Source: Ostrinia nubilalis
Lineage: Eukaryota > Arthropoda > Insecta > Lepidoptera > Crambidae
Length of the DNA: 64,000 bases
Reading direction: 5' to 3'
NCBI RefSeq assembly: GCF_963855985.1
Contig: NC_087092.1
Location: 17,112,001 to 17,176,000 of the forward strand
Shown: positions 34,890-45,660 of the stretch, one piece after another
Numbering within the stretch: the stretch's first letter is position 1
Layout of the letters: each line of letters opens with the position of its first letter
Made by a program: the position numbers and the translations under genes
Notes under the pieces: generated by a model
Told to the model about the DNA's origin: nothing
Seen by the model: only the letters and a program-made list of their open reading frames with translations
The model's database searches: none

Positions 34890-35092
34890 GCATCAGGGGC
34901 AGGAAAGTTCTCGAGTGGCGACCACGGGCTGGAAGACGTAGCGTGGGCAGGCCTCCTACTAGGTGGACCGACGATCTGGTAAAGGTCGCGGGAAGAGCCT
35001 GGATGCGGGCAGCGCAGGACCGTTCATTGTGGAAAACCTTGGGGGAGGCCTTTGTCCAGCAGTGGACGTCATTTGGCTGAAACGACGACGAC
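34890..35092 (+). mobile_element. RTE-like LINE 3' fragment
   Basis: Near-identical to the last 185 bases of the complete copy, from GGGGCAGGAAAG to TTTGGCTGAAA, then a (CGA)n tail. The encoded tail (VLEWRPRAGRRSVG...) is undamaged. No target duplication seen. Confidence 0.85.
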
Positions 35093-35489
35093 GTTAAATT
35101 GAACATGGATCGGTGCAACGACATGGCCATATACCACCTCCCAGACATATCAATAAGGCCCGGTAGATGGCGCGTAAATCTACCCCACGTGTCTCAGACG
35201 CTTGAGGTGTATGTACCGTAAATGGTTTGAATCTCAGTATGGCGTCTTTAGTTTAAAGTAGTCGCTATTAGATACAAAACTACTTAAGTTATTGCTTAGT
35301 CAGACGTCAAAAGTGACAATCAACGGCTGATAAATCACGTAAGAAAATATCATTAGGAGCAAGCATAGCTACCACAAAATATTTTTAGTAAAAAGAGCGT
35401 TTTAGTGTACGAATTAACATTTTGTATTGATCTTCAGCAAAAAATGGTTCTACTACACTTTCATTCTACATTTATTGAAAAGTAACATT

Positions 35490-35706
35490 CATCCCGCGGC
35501 TTCGCCCGCGTGAAATTTTGTCTGTTACAGCAAAAAATTTGTTGCGCAGCGTCTCTGTTTCAAAAACCGGGATAAAACTATCCTATGTCCTTCCCCAGGA
35601 CTCCAACTATACCTATCTATACCAAACATCAAAATCGGTTCAGTGGTTTAGACGTGAAAGCGACACAGACAGACAGAGTTACATTCGCATTTATAATATT
35701 AGTAGA
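35490..35706 (-). mobile_element. Helitron-like element lacking the CTAG end
   Basis: Minus strand starts A|TCTACTAATATTATAAATG and includes CGCGGGCGAAGCCGCGGG, but the terminal CTAG is missing. The AGACAGACAGA run is short. By eye about 80% like 28915-29147. Confidence 0.65.
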
Positions 35707-36369
35707 TATAACTTTGGAAATATGTAATCTAGTGTTGTTACAAAACCTAATCACACTACAAGCTCTATGATACCAGCTTACCATCATCGCTTACATCACA
35801 CCAGCGGTTGATCGGCCAGCTCTAAATAACCTAGTACGTACTAGTTCCACACTAGTTCCGCACATACTAGGTCGGTACTAGGTGCACGCTGTACAAGTAA
35901 CGGCCACTCAGATATTGGCAATACACGCTGCCTAGATTTAAGATGGCCAGCGGCGACTTGCCTTGTTTTAATTGGCCGGTCAGTAGGCTAACTGTATAGA
36001 GCTGTTAAAACCATCGAGATTGATTAGTTTTTTAATAGTTTACTGGAGTATTCCAGCCTAGGTACTCCAGTAATAGATTCTCCAGCCTATTCGTTGGATT
36101 GCCGTTTAAAATTAATCTTTTCAGAATGACGTTTCGTTTCTTGTTTGATTGTTGGATTAAAAAAAAAACACTCGTCACGTGACCAGAAATGAATCCAATG
36201 TAATGATGATCTAACTACTATTCAAGTCATTCACTATTCAACTGAAAATCAAAGTACTGACCGTCTTCTTATTTCTTTCTTTATCTAATCAACTTGGCCT
36301 ACTCGAGAGCGTTAAAGACAGAATGAAATCTTTTACATTATACTTTAATTTTCATAGTCATCCTAAGTC

Positions 36370-36785
36370 ATCGTCATCATTTCAACCACAGGACTTTCAA
36401 TAATTTCAGACTGACTGTTTAAAAGCAGCCTGCATCCAGCGTCTTTTTTTTATGCTAGACAAGGCAGGTATTTGACCGCAATCGCAGCTGGTGTTATGTG
36501 AGATGCAGTCTAGGATGGTACATATCTGCCCTGTAAGTGCCTATTAACTCGCGCCTTGAAAACGCCCGGATTATAGTGTTCAGGAAATACAGCAGCAGGC
36601 AGCGAATTCCAGTCTCTAGCTGTTCGCATTATAAACGAGTCGTCGAAACGCTTAGTGCGAGCTGGTGGAATGTCGACAATGTAGGGATGGTACGCTAGCC
36701 TGCGTCTGGTTCCCCGGTCTTCCCGCAACTCTTACAAGGTTATCTGTCCACCTTGTAAGTGGACATCCTACGATGCCTGAGTTTT
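36370..36785 (-). mobile_element. Second RTE-like family fragment, interrupted by a younger LINE
   Basis: The 3' part (36370-36440, CATCGTCATCATTTCAACC...CTGCATCCAGC) and the upstream part (36717-36785, TCTTCCCGCAACTC...CCACCTTGTAAGTGGACATC) are consecutive in the family sequence but separated by a LINE 3' end at 36446-36716. Confidence 0.65.
36446..36716 (-). mobile_element. CR1/Jockey-type LINE 3' end nested in an RTE fragment
   Basis: On the minus strand it encodes the last 72 codons of a reverse-transcriptase ORF (HPYIVDIPPARTKRFDDSF, TARDWNSLPAAVFPEHYN, FKARVNRHL; stop at 36510), then about 55 bases of 3' UTR and an A run. This tail is common to insect CR1/Jockey-type LINEs. GTCTT at 36441-36445 and 36717-36721 is a likely short target duplication. 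Confidence 0.75.
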
Positions 36786-37424
36786 CTGATCTTAATTCAG
36801 CGGTTAAAACAACTCTATATGAATACCGTAGGGGCAGCACAAACCGCAGTTTAGTTACGGCGCGGGCGCGTGCGGACAGCCGTATGCGCGCGCCGTGTGT
36901 GACAACCCTACATTTTAGTTTCATTATTACTGTACATTTTAATCAGACCACTGCATTGGGCGACACTGGGATATACTGGGTGCTGCATGATTTGACTCGG
37001 AAATTAATTTTGGGATAGTTCAGTCATGGTCTCCACTATGGTGTCAGTTTATGAGATGCCGTAACAGTAGATTCTGTGACATACAACGTACTTACTTTCT
37101 AATTTAATTAATTTCCAAAGAAGAGAGTCGTGACCTGATTTCTTTTAGGATTGACCATTTATAAATACTTTCATTTAATGATGACCATTAAAAGTTCATT
37201 GCATAGTGATATTGTACGAGTGGTTCTACCTTTTAATAATTGGATCAGTTGAACACAATGACACCGACCTAGTTTGTAAGGACAAGAAAAAACTCATCGC
37301 CTTCATCAAGTCAATCAAGGTCAGCCTGTTGAGGGCTTTAGCCTCCCTAGAGTGGCGCCAAACAGCACGATGGTAATTTTTTTTAGTCCAGCTTCTTCCT
37401 GCTATATTCTTAAGTGTGTGTGAC

Positions 37425-37600
37425 TGAGTTTGTTGCGGCGCTTCTTCTCAGCACTTGCCAAATGTTTGTCTCAAGCGCTGGTAGGGCAAAAAAAGAATGA
37501 GACATGTATAGGCTCCTTAAGAGCATTTGACGATTTGTAAGTACTAATTTAATTAGTCTTAACAAATAAAGATAATTTTGATTTTGATTTTAAGGTCCAT
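37425..37600 (+). mobile_element. LINE 3' end with (TTTTGA)n tail, sister of 330-530
   Basis: GAGTTTGTTGCGGCGCTTCT, AAGCGCTGGTAGGGCAAAAA and GGCTCCTTAAGAGCATTTGA, ending AACAAATAAAGATAATTTTG plus ATTTTG repeats. By eye about nine in ten bases match the copy at 330. Confidence 0.65.
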
Positions 37601-38737
37601 CACGCAAGAGAGGGTCCCAAAATTCATTTTCTGAGACAGCCCACGAGTTTTTCACCCGAAAAAAGATTACATGCACAGACTCCTGCAACGCTCTCTGCCA
37701 ATTCCCTCTCGTTACAGTCAAACGTTAAATACGCCGTAAAATGGCTGCCCAATCGCAACAATACGAGCATTTAACCGAACCCGAAGATTTAAGTGACGGT
37801 CGCTGGCGTAAAATTTAATGAAAATATAAAGCACAGAGCCACTAACCGCGTCCATTCTAATTACATATAATTATCGTTTCATACGGCCGATGCAGTTTTA
37901 ATTCCGCCATTTTGTTCCGGTGCTTGCTCGCTAATGAGTGTAACTGATGGCTTTTTGATAATGTTATTGATACGGTACGCCGTGCTCTGTGCGGTGAATA
38001 GGTTGTGTTGATAACTATGGCCGCTGTAAAAGATTGTATTTCATTAAATTTAGTTTATTTGAGTTTCCGATAACGTCTCTATCGTGTAATGGTTGAAAAA
38101 CGGACTCTCTTGGCTCTCTTTTTTTCATGGGATAAAAAATCTGTCAGTAAATTTTGTTTTAAAAAACTACCAAGACAAAACCTAGAAGAAGAATACCCAA
38201 ATGTTTGTATGTTACTGCGAAGATTTGTAAGCAAAAGAACAAAATAACTCTACGTCATCGAGATTGGTCTAATTGTCCCTTCTTTTCCTTCTCCCTTGTT
38301 ATCATTATCAGCAAAAACCAACAGATAGAGTTACTTTTCCATTTACTAGTATGAATGTAACCCTGCTATTACTATGGATGCAGTGAGCGCTCTAATTGAC
38401 CGCGGCGCGTCCATCACGGCGCTCGTCATAAAGTAGGGTTAAACGCGATTTAGGGCGGGCTTTGGTCTTTTATTTGATATTTTATTTCGACCTGCCACGC
38501 CTGATAGTGCGCCCCGTCCGTCAGTCAGGACGAGGTTTTATTAGTACATATGGGTTGTGAGATTTATAAGATTTAAAAAAAAAAATATCTTTTGGATTGT
38601 TTGTTTTTTGCAATTATATTACCTTTGAAATAACTAATTCGATTTCATCGTCTCTTAGACAAGATGATTTCATTCATTATGTATTACAGACATTCTATGT
38701 TTGTAATACATAATTGCCTCACCAGTAAGAGAGAAAG

Positions 38738-38870
38738 AAGATGGACCGACGACATCATAAAGGTAACAGGAAAGCGCTGGACGTAGGCTGCTACCAACCG
38801 GTCATCATGGAAATCATTGGGGGAGGCCTATGTTCAGCAGTGGACGTCCTAATATGGCTGCAATGATGAT
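38738..38870 (+). mobile_element. Second RTE-like family (GAT tail), 3' fragment
   Basis: GATGGACCGACGACATCATA...GGAGGCCTATGTTCAGCAGT then GGCTGCAATGATGATGA. Related to the complete RTE-like element but with its own 3' sequence and an ATG/GAT repeat tail. Confidence 0.75.
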
Positions 38871-39056
38871 GACTTTCTCTCCATTCATCATTATTTGTTT
38901 TTTGAAATTTTCTGAAATTTTAATAAACTAACTAGGAATCCAATGAAAGTCTTACATTGTTACACGAAGTACAACATTGTATTGTTTTTATTTTGCAATT
39001 TTTTTAAATTCTATTAAAATGCAGGAGGATTTCAATGAAAGTCTACATTATCAGAC

Positions 39057-39202
39057 TAAGGGTGGATTCGACCAAACAAGAGTAAATATTAATCTCAGAA
39101 TAAATCGTCAGTTTTGACATAATATTTCCCATACTGAAACAGTCAATGTGCCAGTTATACCAGGAGTTATTCTCTGATAAAAGTTTGGTCGAATCGGGCC
39201 TA
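39057..39202. mobile_element. 146-bp foldback MITE
   Basis: TAAGGGTGGATTCGACCAAAC at the left faces GTTTGGTCGAATCGGGCCTA at the right, with further pairing inside (TTAATCTCAGAATAA against TTATTCTCTGATAA). Short TAA-like flanks. Confidence 0.75.
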
Positions 39203-39590
39203 AGTGAACATTGTAGTAGATCAATTATAAATTATAATTGTGTTTTCGCATAAATAAAGATGTAGGGCTCGAACGTCGCTGCGAGAAGCGATAAATAAAA
39301 ATGTTTAGCCCATTAATGAGTTTGTCTGTTCATTCGCAGTAATTAGCGAACTTAACGACTTTGTAAACATGAAATATGATTTTTTGAAATTGTTTTGTAT
39401 CTACAAGCTTCCTTCAGATTGTAATGTGACGAAATAAATTGATAATAATGATGAAAAAGTTTTAAATATTGTAACTATTTGCTCGATGAAATTAACTAAG
39501 GCAAGGTTCAGCACATAATTTTGATTTTTTTCTTATTTTACAAATAAATATTATTGAGTTTCTATCGCATTGAATTAGTTTAAGGCTGGG

Positions 39591-39709
39591 GTAGGAGTTG
39601 CACTACCTAAATTTGACCGAAACTATAACGATAACCGGTGGTTTTGCATGGAGTTTGACAGATTTTTGAAGTTTGTCAAAGTTTAAGTAAGATGGTGCAA
39701 CCCAGCTTA
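39591..39709. mobile_element. GGTTGCACCA MITE family, copy 3
   Basis: TAAGGCTGGGGTAGGAGTTG then CACTACC...GATAACCGGTGG...GGAGTTTGACAGATTTTTGA...GATGGTGCAACCCAGCTTA, with a small insertion in the left end. Confidence 0.85.
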
Positions 39710-40440
39710 AAATTTCGAGCTTGCCAAATTCAATTTTACACAAAATATTAATAAATACTGATATTTTTTCATTAGGGTTACCAGTCAAGACATTCTGTAT
39801 CAAAAAAGCAACCTTCTTCTCAATGAATGGAAAACGTTCTCTTACACTGAAAATAATCAGACTTATCGACGCCATTTTTATTTATCGCCACCGTATCGCA
39901 AGTACGCTTAAACGCTTACAAATGAAACGGACTTTTACTCCGCTCTTTATAATGCACTTCGAGTTATAAACGACATAAAACGAAACGGGAGGGGCCGCTT
40001 TACCGTATTTATTCGGACATTACCCGCATTCAATAGTGTTGTAATTACCGTAAAATGGTACATGTTTATGCGTTTTTAATTCTGCCGTACATTGTCGATA
40101 AAGCCAATACGGCTCGCGTCGGGAATCGAACGGCAGTAAACATGTTTTAATGTAGCACTTCTATTGGGTTTGTAATCAGATTTAATGTTATGGGCCGACT
40201 ATTATACGGTCTATTTTGATGTATGGTTAGGTGCAAAACTAGGGTACAATTGGGTAGTAGATTGAAGACTGAAGCGTAGTGTGGGATGAGTTTATATTAT
40301 GATTATAGTGATTTTTAAACTTATTTATACAGTAATTTTTCATATGCGTTTATAGCTATTATACAGAATTTGGACAATAAATGGCATTTCTAAGGCGCAC
40401 TGAATCTTATTGCATAAAAATATACACATTTTTCACAAAA

Positions 40441-41404
40441 TTAACACGTTGAGTGCGAAACCAGGTCTATAGACCTTGTGTACGTCTCGCTTACCGTGCG
40501 GCTAAGAAAATTATAGTCTTCCTTGTCGTGCGAAAGGCATAACTTCAATTGGGTCCGGTGTAGGAAAGTGATGAATATATATCTATGATGTATTCTTAAA
40601 ATAGAATCCAATGATTTACCTACCATAATACCAGGTTTTTAGACCTGGTACCGCACGGAAGTAATAAAATGTCTTCACAATGCGAAACCAGGTCGAAGCA
40701 CCTTGTACCCTGCGCACCTGGTACCGCACCCCACGCTAGCTTCGTGCAGCCAGTGTTGCCTCGCATTCGTAAGAAACGCACATGTCGATATCGCGTCAAG
40801 AGAAACAAACAAAATCAAAACTGCATATTGATTATAATTTAATTTGCTACACGCTTTATTGCTAACTTAAATAATGTTTTTCGTGACAAACATTTGAAGT
40901 TGTAACTAAATGTTATTAAATAACATGTTTTCTTTAAATATAGCTTATTTAAGTATTTATGCACGTATGTCTTATTTGTAAAATATTTAGACTAAATTAT
41001 GAAAACATCTTTGTTTGTTACTTTTTTAAATTATAATTAAAACTTAATTTATACTATCGATATTTGTATTTCACATCCCTAGAATACCCACCAGACTTCC
41101 CTACTTCAGTGCGGCACAGGGTGCATAAGCCTTGTATTTTGAATATAGCTATAATTTTTATACTAAACAAGTTATTCACGAACGCCTTCAGGTGTATGTC
41201 AATAAATGCATTATTATTAATATTCAAAGAAAAAAAACACAATATCTATTAACATGAAGCCAAAAATAAAATTAATATATCTTAAATATTACAAGGTCTT
41301 TAAGCCTTGTGCCGCCACAATGTAAGTTTTAATACCAGGTTTACTGACCTTGTACCGAAGGAATGGAAAGTATTAGAAAGTTACTGCCGCAGCAAAGGTG
41401 TTAA
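40441..41404. mobile_element. Non-autonomous piggyBac-type element
   Basis: Both ends are TTAA followed by matching inverted termini (TTAACACGTTGAGTGCG left; TTAACACCTTTGCTGCGG right, read inward). TTAA is the target site of piggyBac transposases. The 964-bp interior is AT-rich and has no usable ORF. It carries five 20-nt palindromes listed separately, close to both ends, which may be transposase-binding sites. Confidence 0.65.
40460..41353. repeat. Five 7-N6-7 palindromes inside the piggyBac-type element
   Basis: Positions 40460-40479, 40630-40649, 40687-40706, 41291-41310 and 41334-41353. Pattern ACCAGGT-N6-ACCTKGT (one variant ACAAGGT/GCCTTGT). Several have GTGCGAA before or ACCGCAC after, so the symmetry extends further. 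Three lie near the left end and two near the right. Confidence 0.8.
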
Positions 41405-41572
41405 TAAACATAACAATTTATTCGTGTAACGCTCCTCTTAATTTAACTCTGAGTTAGGTTACTTTTTAATACAAAAACAAAAATTAACCATAACTTAAGT
41501 ACACATTTCTATTTTAAGTCTTAAACAATCATAATAAACACAATTTTAACTCCAAACTCCAGCAACTATGTC

Positions 41573-41628
41573 TCGTAGTCCGTAGTCGCGTAGACCCGTA
41601 GCTCGTAGCTTCGTAGCTCGTAGCAGCC
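41573..41628. repeat. Degenerate CGTAG microsatellite
   Basis: TCTCGTAGTCCGTAGTCGCG then TAGACCCGTAGCTCGTAGCT and on: the same CGTAG theme as 30297-30362, 11 kb away. Confidence 0.7.
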
Positions 41629-42088
41629 CATTACAGCGGCGGCATAAAATTTAATTCTTACTTTATTGCAAAAGCGACAAATTAGTAATAACTAGAGACA
41701 AAGAATGCCGGAGTTTGATACTACGTTCAAATCAAGCGGGCGTACACATTAAATATAATAGCTTAGCTGCGCGCCTTGAGATGAACTCGGAATCTTAGTG
41801 TGGATACGGTCCACTATTTATTTTAAGTAAATAATACAAAATAAATATGGGTCATTGGAAATTTTAACAGTGCGATTCGCCTAGTTATTTTTATTGTTCG
41901 TAAAACTACATAATTAGTTCCATGATTTTTAGTATAAATGGACAATGATAGAGTTGGAACAATTGAGATTTTTCTGGCATTTCACATTTTTTATAGATTG
42001 TCATTCCTCGAGGGTATATCAATTAGTGGCTGATGATAATTCTATGTAGCTGTGTCAGATTAAATGTTGAAACATACCCCCTTATTAA

Positions 42089-42194
42089 TAAAATTACACC
42101 TTAGTCGAACTCTGGCTTAAATTGTCATTTAGGATGGAAATGTCATTTTAATCCAGTGTTCATCCTAGGTGTAACTTTTTAATATTATGAGGGA
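42089..42194. repeat. 106-bp palindromic unit, copy 1
   Basis: TAAAATTACACCTTAGTCGA...TTTTAATCCAGTG...GGTGTAACTTTTTAATATTATGAGGGA. The two halves are an imperfect inverted repeat around AGGATGG. It directly abuts the Helitron-like element. Confidence 0.8.
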
Positions 42195-42256
42195 CTAGCG
42201 GCTGCCCGCGACTTCGTACGCGTGGATCTCGTTTTACCCCCCCTTCATCTATCTTA

Positions 42257-43200
42257 CGCGGTTCAGATTTTTTCATACAATTTTTTTTCCCGCTAACTCC
42301 CGTTCCCGTGGGAATTTTGCAATATCCTGTTGTAACTAAGCTTTAAGTTTACTAAGGTACCTGCATGCCAAATTTCAAGCGTCTATCTTACGCGGTTAAG
42401 ATTTTTTCATACAAATGTTTTTTCCCGCTAACTCCCGTTCCCGTGGGAATTTTGCAATATCCTGTTGTAACTAAGCTTTAGGTTTACTAAGGTACCTGCA
42501 TGCCAAATTTCAAGAGTCTATCTTACGCGGTTTAGATTTTTTCATACAAATGTTTTTTCCCGCTAACTCCCGTTCCCGTGGGAATTTTGCAATATCCTGT
42601 TGTAACTAAGCTTTAAGTTTACTACGATACCTGCATGCCAAATTTCAAGAGTCTATCTTACGCGGTTTAGATTTTTTCATACAAATGTTTTTTCCCGCTA
42701 ACTCCCGTTCCCGTGGGAATTTTGCAATATCCTGTTGTAACTAAGCTTAAGTTTACTAAGGTACCTTCATGCCAAATTTCAAGGGTCTATCTTACGCGGT
42801 TTAGATTTTTTCATACAAATGTTTTTTCCCACTAACTCCCGTTCCCGTGGGAATTTTGCAATATCCTGTTGTAACTAAGCTTTAAGTTTACTAAGGTACC
42901 TGCATGCCAAAATTCAAGCGTCTAACTTAAGCGGTTTAGATTTTTCATACAAATGTTTTTTCCCACTAACTCCTGTTCCCGTGGGAATTTTGCAATATCC
43001 TGTTGTAACTAAGCTTTAAGTTTACTAAGAAACCTGCATGCCAAATTTCAAGCGTCTAACTTAAGCGGTTTAGATTTTTCATACAAAAAGATTTTCCCGC
43101 TAATTCCCGTTCCCGTGGGAATTCCTAAGTATCCTATAACCTGCCCAGGAGTATGAAGAATAATTGTACCAAGTTTCGTTAAAATCCGTCGAGTAGTTTT
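42257..43200 (+). repeat. Tandem array, 7 units of 134-135 bp
   Basis: The CGCGGTT/AGCGGTTT start recurs at 42257, 42391, 42526, 42661, 42795, 42930 and 43064. Each unit has ACTCCCGTTCCCGTGGGAAT, TTTTGCAATATCCTGTTGTA and a GGTACCTGCATGCCAAATTT block. Differences are few and shared by neighbours, as expected for recent unequal exchange. Confidence 0.9.
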
Positions 43201-43218
43201 TGTTTCTATAAGGAACAT

Positions 43219-43249
<31 letters not shown>
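43219..43249. repeat. (GACA)n microsatellite
   Basis: CAGACAGACAGACAGACAGA at the tail part of the Helitron-like element, as in other copies of this type. Confidence 0.85.
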
Positions 43250-43251
<2 letters not shown>

Positions 43252-43371
43252 AATTTTACTGATTGCATTTTTGGCATCAGTATCGATCACTAATCACCCC
43301 CTGATAGTTATTTTAAAAATATATTTCATGTACAGATTGACCTCTCTACAGATTTATTATAAGTATATAGA

Positions 43372-43477
43372 TAAAATTACACCCTAGTCGAACTCTGGAT
43401 TAAATTGTCATTTGGTGTGGAAATGTCATTTTAATCCAGTGTTCATCCTAGGTGTAACTTTTTAATATTATGAGGGA
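43372..43477. repeat. 106-bp palindromic unit, copy 2
   Basis: Same length and orientation as 42089-42194 with about five differences (ACCCTAGTCG, GGATTAAATTG, TTGGTGTGG). It begins at the exact base where the Helitron-like element ends. Confidence 0.8.
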
Positions 43478-43654
43478 TAGTGTGTAATTTGACGTGTTGT
43501 CAACTATATGTTCATAGCCTAGGGATGTCCCAAAGAAATAACGGTTCGGAATCAAAATCGAATGTTAAAATCCGAGTAATTCTCCATTTTTAGGTAATGT
43601 TTGTCACAAATCTATTAAACCAACCAACAATTTACAATCTTTGACCAGCCGGGA

Positions 43655-43775
43655 TAGGATGCGCACCGTGATAAAATCTTATCAACGATTTTAGACGACA
43701 AATGTATGAGCTTATCGCGAAAAATCGATAAAATGGCGTGATATAAGCTTATCGCGGCACGCATCCTAGGCCTTC
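43655..43775. repeat. Diverged foldback around a SalI-free TTATCGCG core
   Basis: GGATGCGCACCGTGATAA at the left and TTATCGCGGCACGCATCC at the right are near-complementary, with TTATCAACGATTTTA and AAAATCGATAAAATGG pairing inside. Probably an old MITE; no target duplication resolved. Confidence 0.45.
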
Positions 43776-44867
43776 AGGAACACGGAAGCAGAGGCGTATC
43801 CCCGCTAATCCTTCACACCGCAGCATCGCACGGCGTACCAACAAATTCTCGGCTCATTTGTTTTTTATTCATCCGCAGGCAGCGTAATCGAAAGTATAAA
43901 TTCAGTGTAACTGCGCGCAGGCCCGCTGCCCGATAACAGGCCCTTGTTAACTGGTAATAAGAAGAATAAACTTAAATCCAACAGACAGCAAGAATATCAA
44001 AGTTTAAACAGATTCGCGCGATGCGATATTGTTTGTTGGGCCTTTTTCTCACACCTATGGCTTGGGATCGTGCCGGGAGCGAGTTTTGAGTGAGTTTGTG
44101 GAAAGAACTCAATTGATTTATTATTTGTTAAGTCATAGGTTTACAATATTGCTAACATGATATTTCGTAGAGAATTTACTGTATTTTTCTTTGACTACAA
44201 GAAAAATAATGAATTTTAATCTGGGTTAATTGCAGTAAGACTCCTTGAACTCGTCTGGGCTTATGCAGACTCAATGATGATGATCGTGATTGTGAATTGA
44301 AAAAGGTAACAACATCTCTTAATTTAATTACAACTTACAGAAAATACTCATTTTATTAAAGTGCCTAAAAGAAAAAGACAGTTTATGAATCTTATACTTT
44401 CTTACATTGATCGGAGAATCAATCGTGTCAGTCAATCCATTTACTGTCAAACAGTCAAAACAACTCATCATAAAATACAAACATTCAACTGTGCGAAAAC
44501 TCAAACGAACCGCGAGTCACTTCACAGACTCACAAAGGCACAAGCGGCTTGATTAATGACAGCTGACCCTTGACAGTGCTGACAATTAGCCAGTAATGCA
44601 CTGACCGTCAGTCAGTTTGTCACGCCCCCGGACTAAGGAAACAAGTTGTAGAAAGGTCCAGCGAAAGGTTTTTAGTTGCTTATTGATGATTTGCCCTGCC
44701 TGGTTGCCTAGATCAAGATGAAGTAATTGTTTTTATCAAAGTAAATATCAGAATATTTTTTTAAAGTTTTTTTTATGATTAAATAATTCAACCGTTTAAA
44801 TCAAGTTATTTTTATGCTGGCCGATACATGGAAATATGTTATAAGCTAATAAATCGGAATAAAGAAA

Positions 44868-44965
44868 TAGTGTAGGCAGGCATCCAGCTCGCTGGACCGA
44901 CGATCTAGTGAAGGTCATGGGAAGCACCTGCATGCATGGATGCGAGCTATGCAAGACCAGTCGCT
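44868..44965 (+). mobile_element. Diverged RTE-like LINE fragment
   Basis: GTGTAGGCAGGC...GGACCGACGATCTAGTGAAGG matches the GRPPTRWTDDLVKV region, then a degraded remainder (ATGCGAGCTATGCAAGACC). No 3' tip. Confidence 0.65.
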
Positions 44966-45462
44966 GTAAAAATCCTAAACGAAACTGAAAATTGAACAAA
45001 AATAAGTATTGAGATTTTTATTAAATTCTCACGGTACATTTCACAGTAACATAATATATGTCTTTATGTTAGGTGTTGATGTTTTGTATACTTTCGACGT
45101 AAAACACTAATTCCTCATACCCAGACGTCAGATACGTGTCTCTTATAAGCAGACCGACCTTTTAGTGAGAGATAAAACGTGTCCATTAGACGTGTCACGG
45201 CCACGAGACACGGGACCCGTCCTGTAATCCTGACAACTGGTGATGGGACAAGGCGGCTCCAGTACTCGAGTACTGTTCAGTACTGAACACGTCACTTACT
45301 TATAAATGTCTTGTAGTACACAGGATAGTATGAATTTGCATTTTAATGCGACTTGGCTTTTATAGAATCCTTTATTCTATTTCTATTTTGGTTTAGAAAT
45401 AAAAACGCATTGGTTGTAAAAGTTAATATAGTGAAAAAGCAGGTAGATGAATAGTAACGCAG

Positions 45463-45660
45463 GAAAACCAAGGTGACTGATATAGCCCGCAGAATTGCTA
45501 AAATCAAGTGGTAGTGGGCGGGGCACATGGCTCGCAGAAATTATGGCTGTTGGGGCACGGGTCGGAAGACGTAGCGTGGGCAGGCCCCCCACTAGGTGGA
45601 CAGACGACCTGGTGAAGGTCGCTGGCAATCCTTGGGGGGAGGCCTTTGTCCACGAAAGAA
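45463..45660 (+). mobile_element. RTE-like LINE fragment with internal deletion
   Basis: Runs from AAAACCAAGGTGACTGATAT to GGCCTTTGTCCACGAA. The segment encoding RKVLEWRP and the RAWMRAAQDRSLW part are deleted. It ends in a CGAA-like tail. Confidence 0.75.

Larger units (their letters stand above)
37601..40440. other. Non-coding stretch with dispersed elements
   Basis: Besides the RTE fragment and two MITEs, GC-richer patches at 37720-37960 and 38390-38540. No gene. Confidence 0.45.
42195..43371 (-). mobile_element. Helitron-like element carrying a 135-bp tandem array
   Basis: Read on the minus strand it starts TCTATATACTT and ends CAGCCGCTAG, with a CG-rich hairpin (CGCGTACGAAGTCGCG) just before the CTAG end, and sits between A and T: the hallmarks of a Helitron. 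About 940 of its 1177 bases are a tandem array; the rest resembles the short Helitron-like copies in this window, including a (GACA)n run. It has no coding capacity, so it is non-autonomous. The layout recalls the central tandem repeats of Drosophila DINE-1. Confidence 0.75.

Noticed and set aside
42257..43200. CRISPR-like array
   Set aside because: The 135-bp units are contiguous tandem repeats without unique spacers, inside a eukaryotic Helitron-like element.
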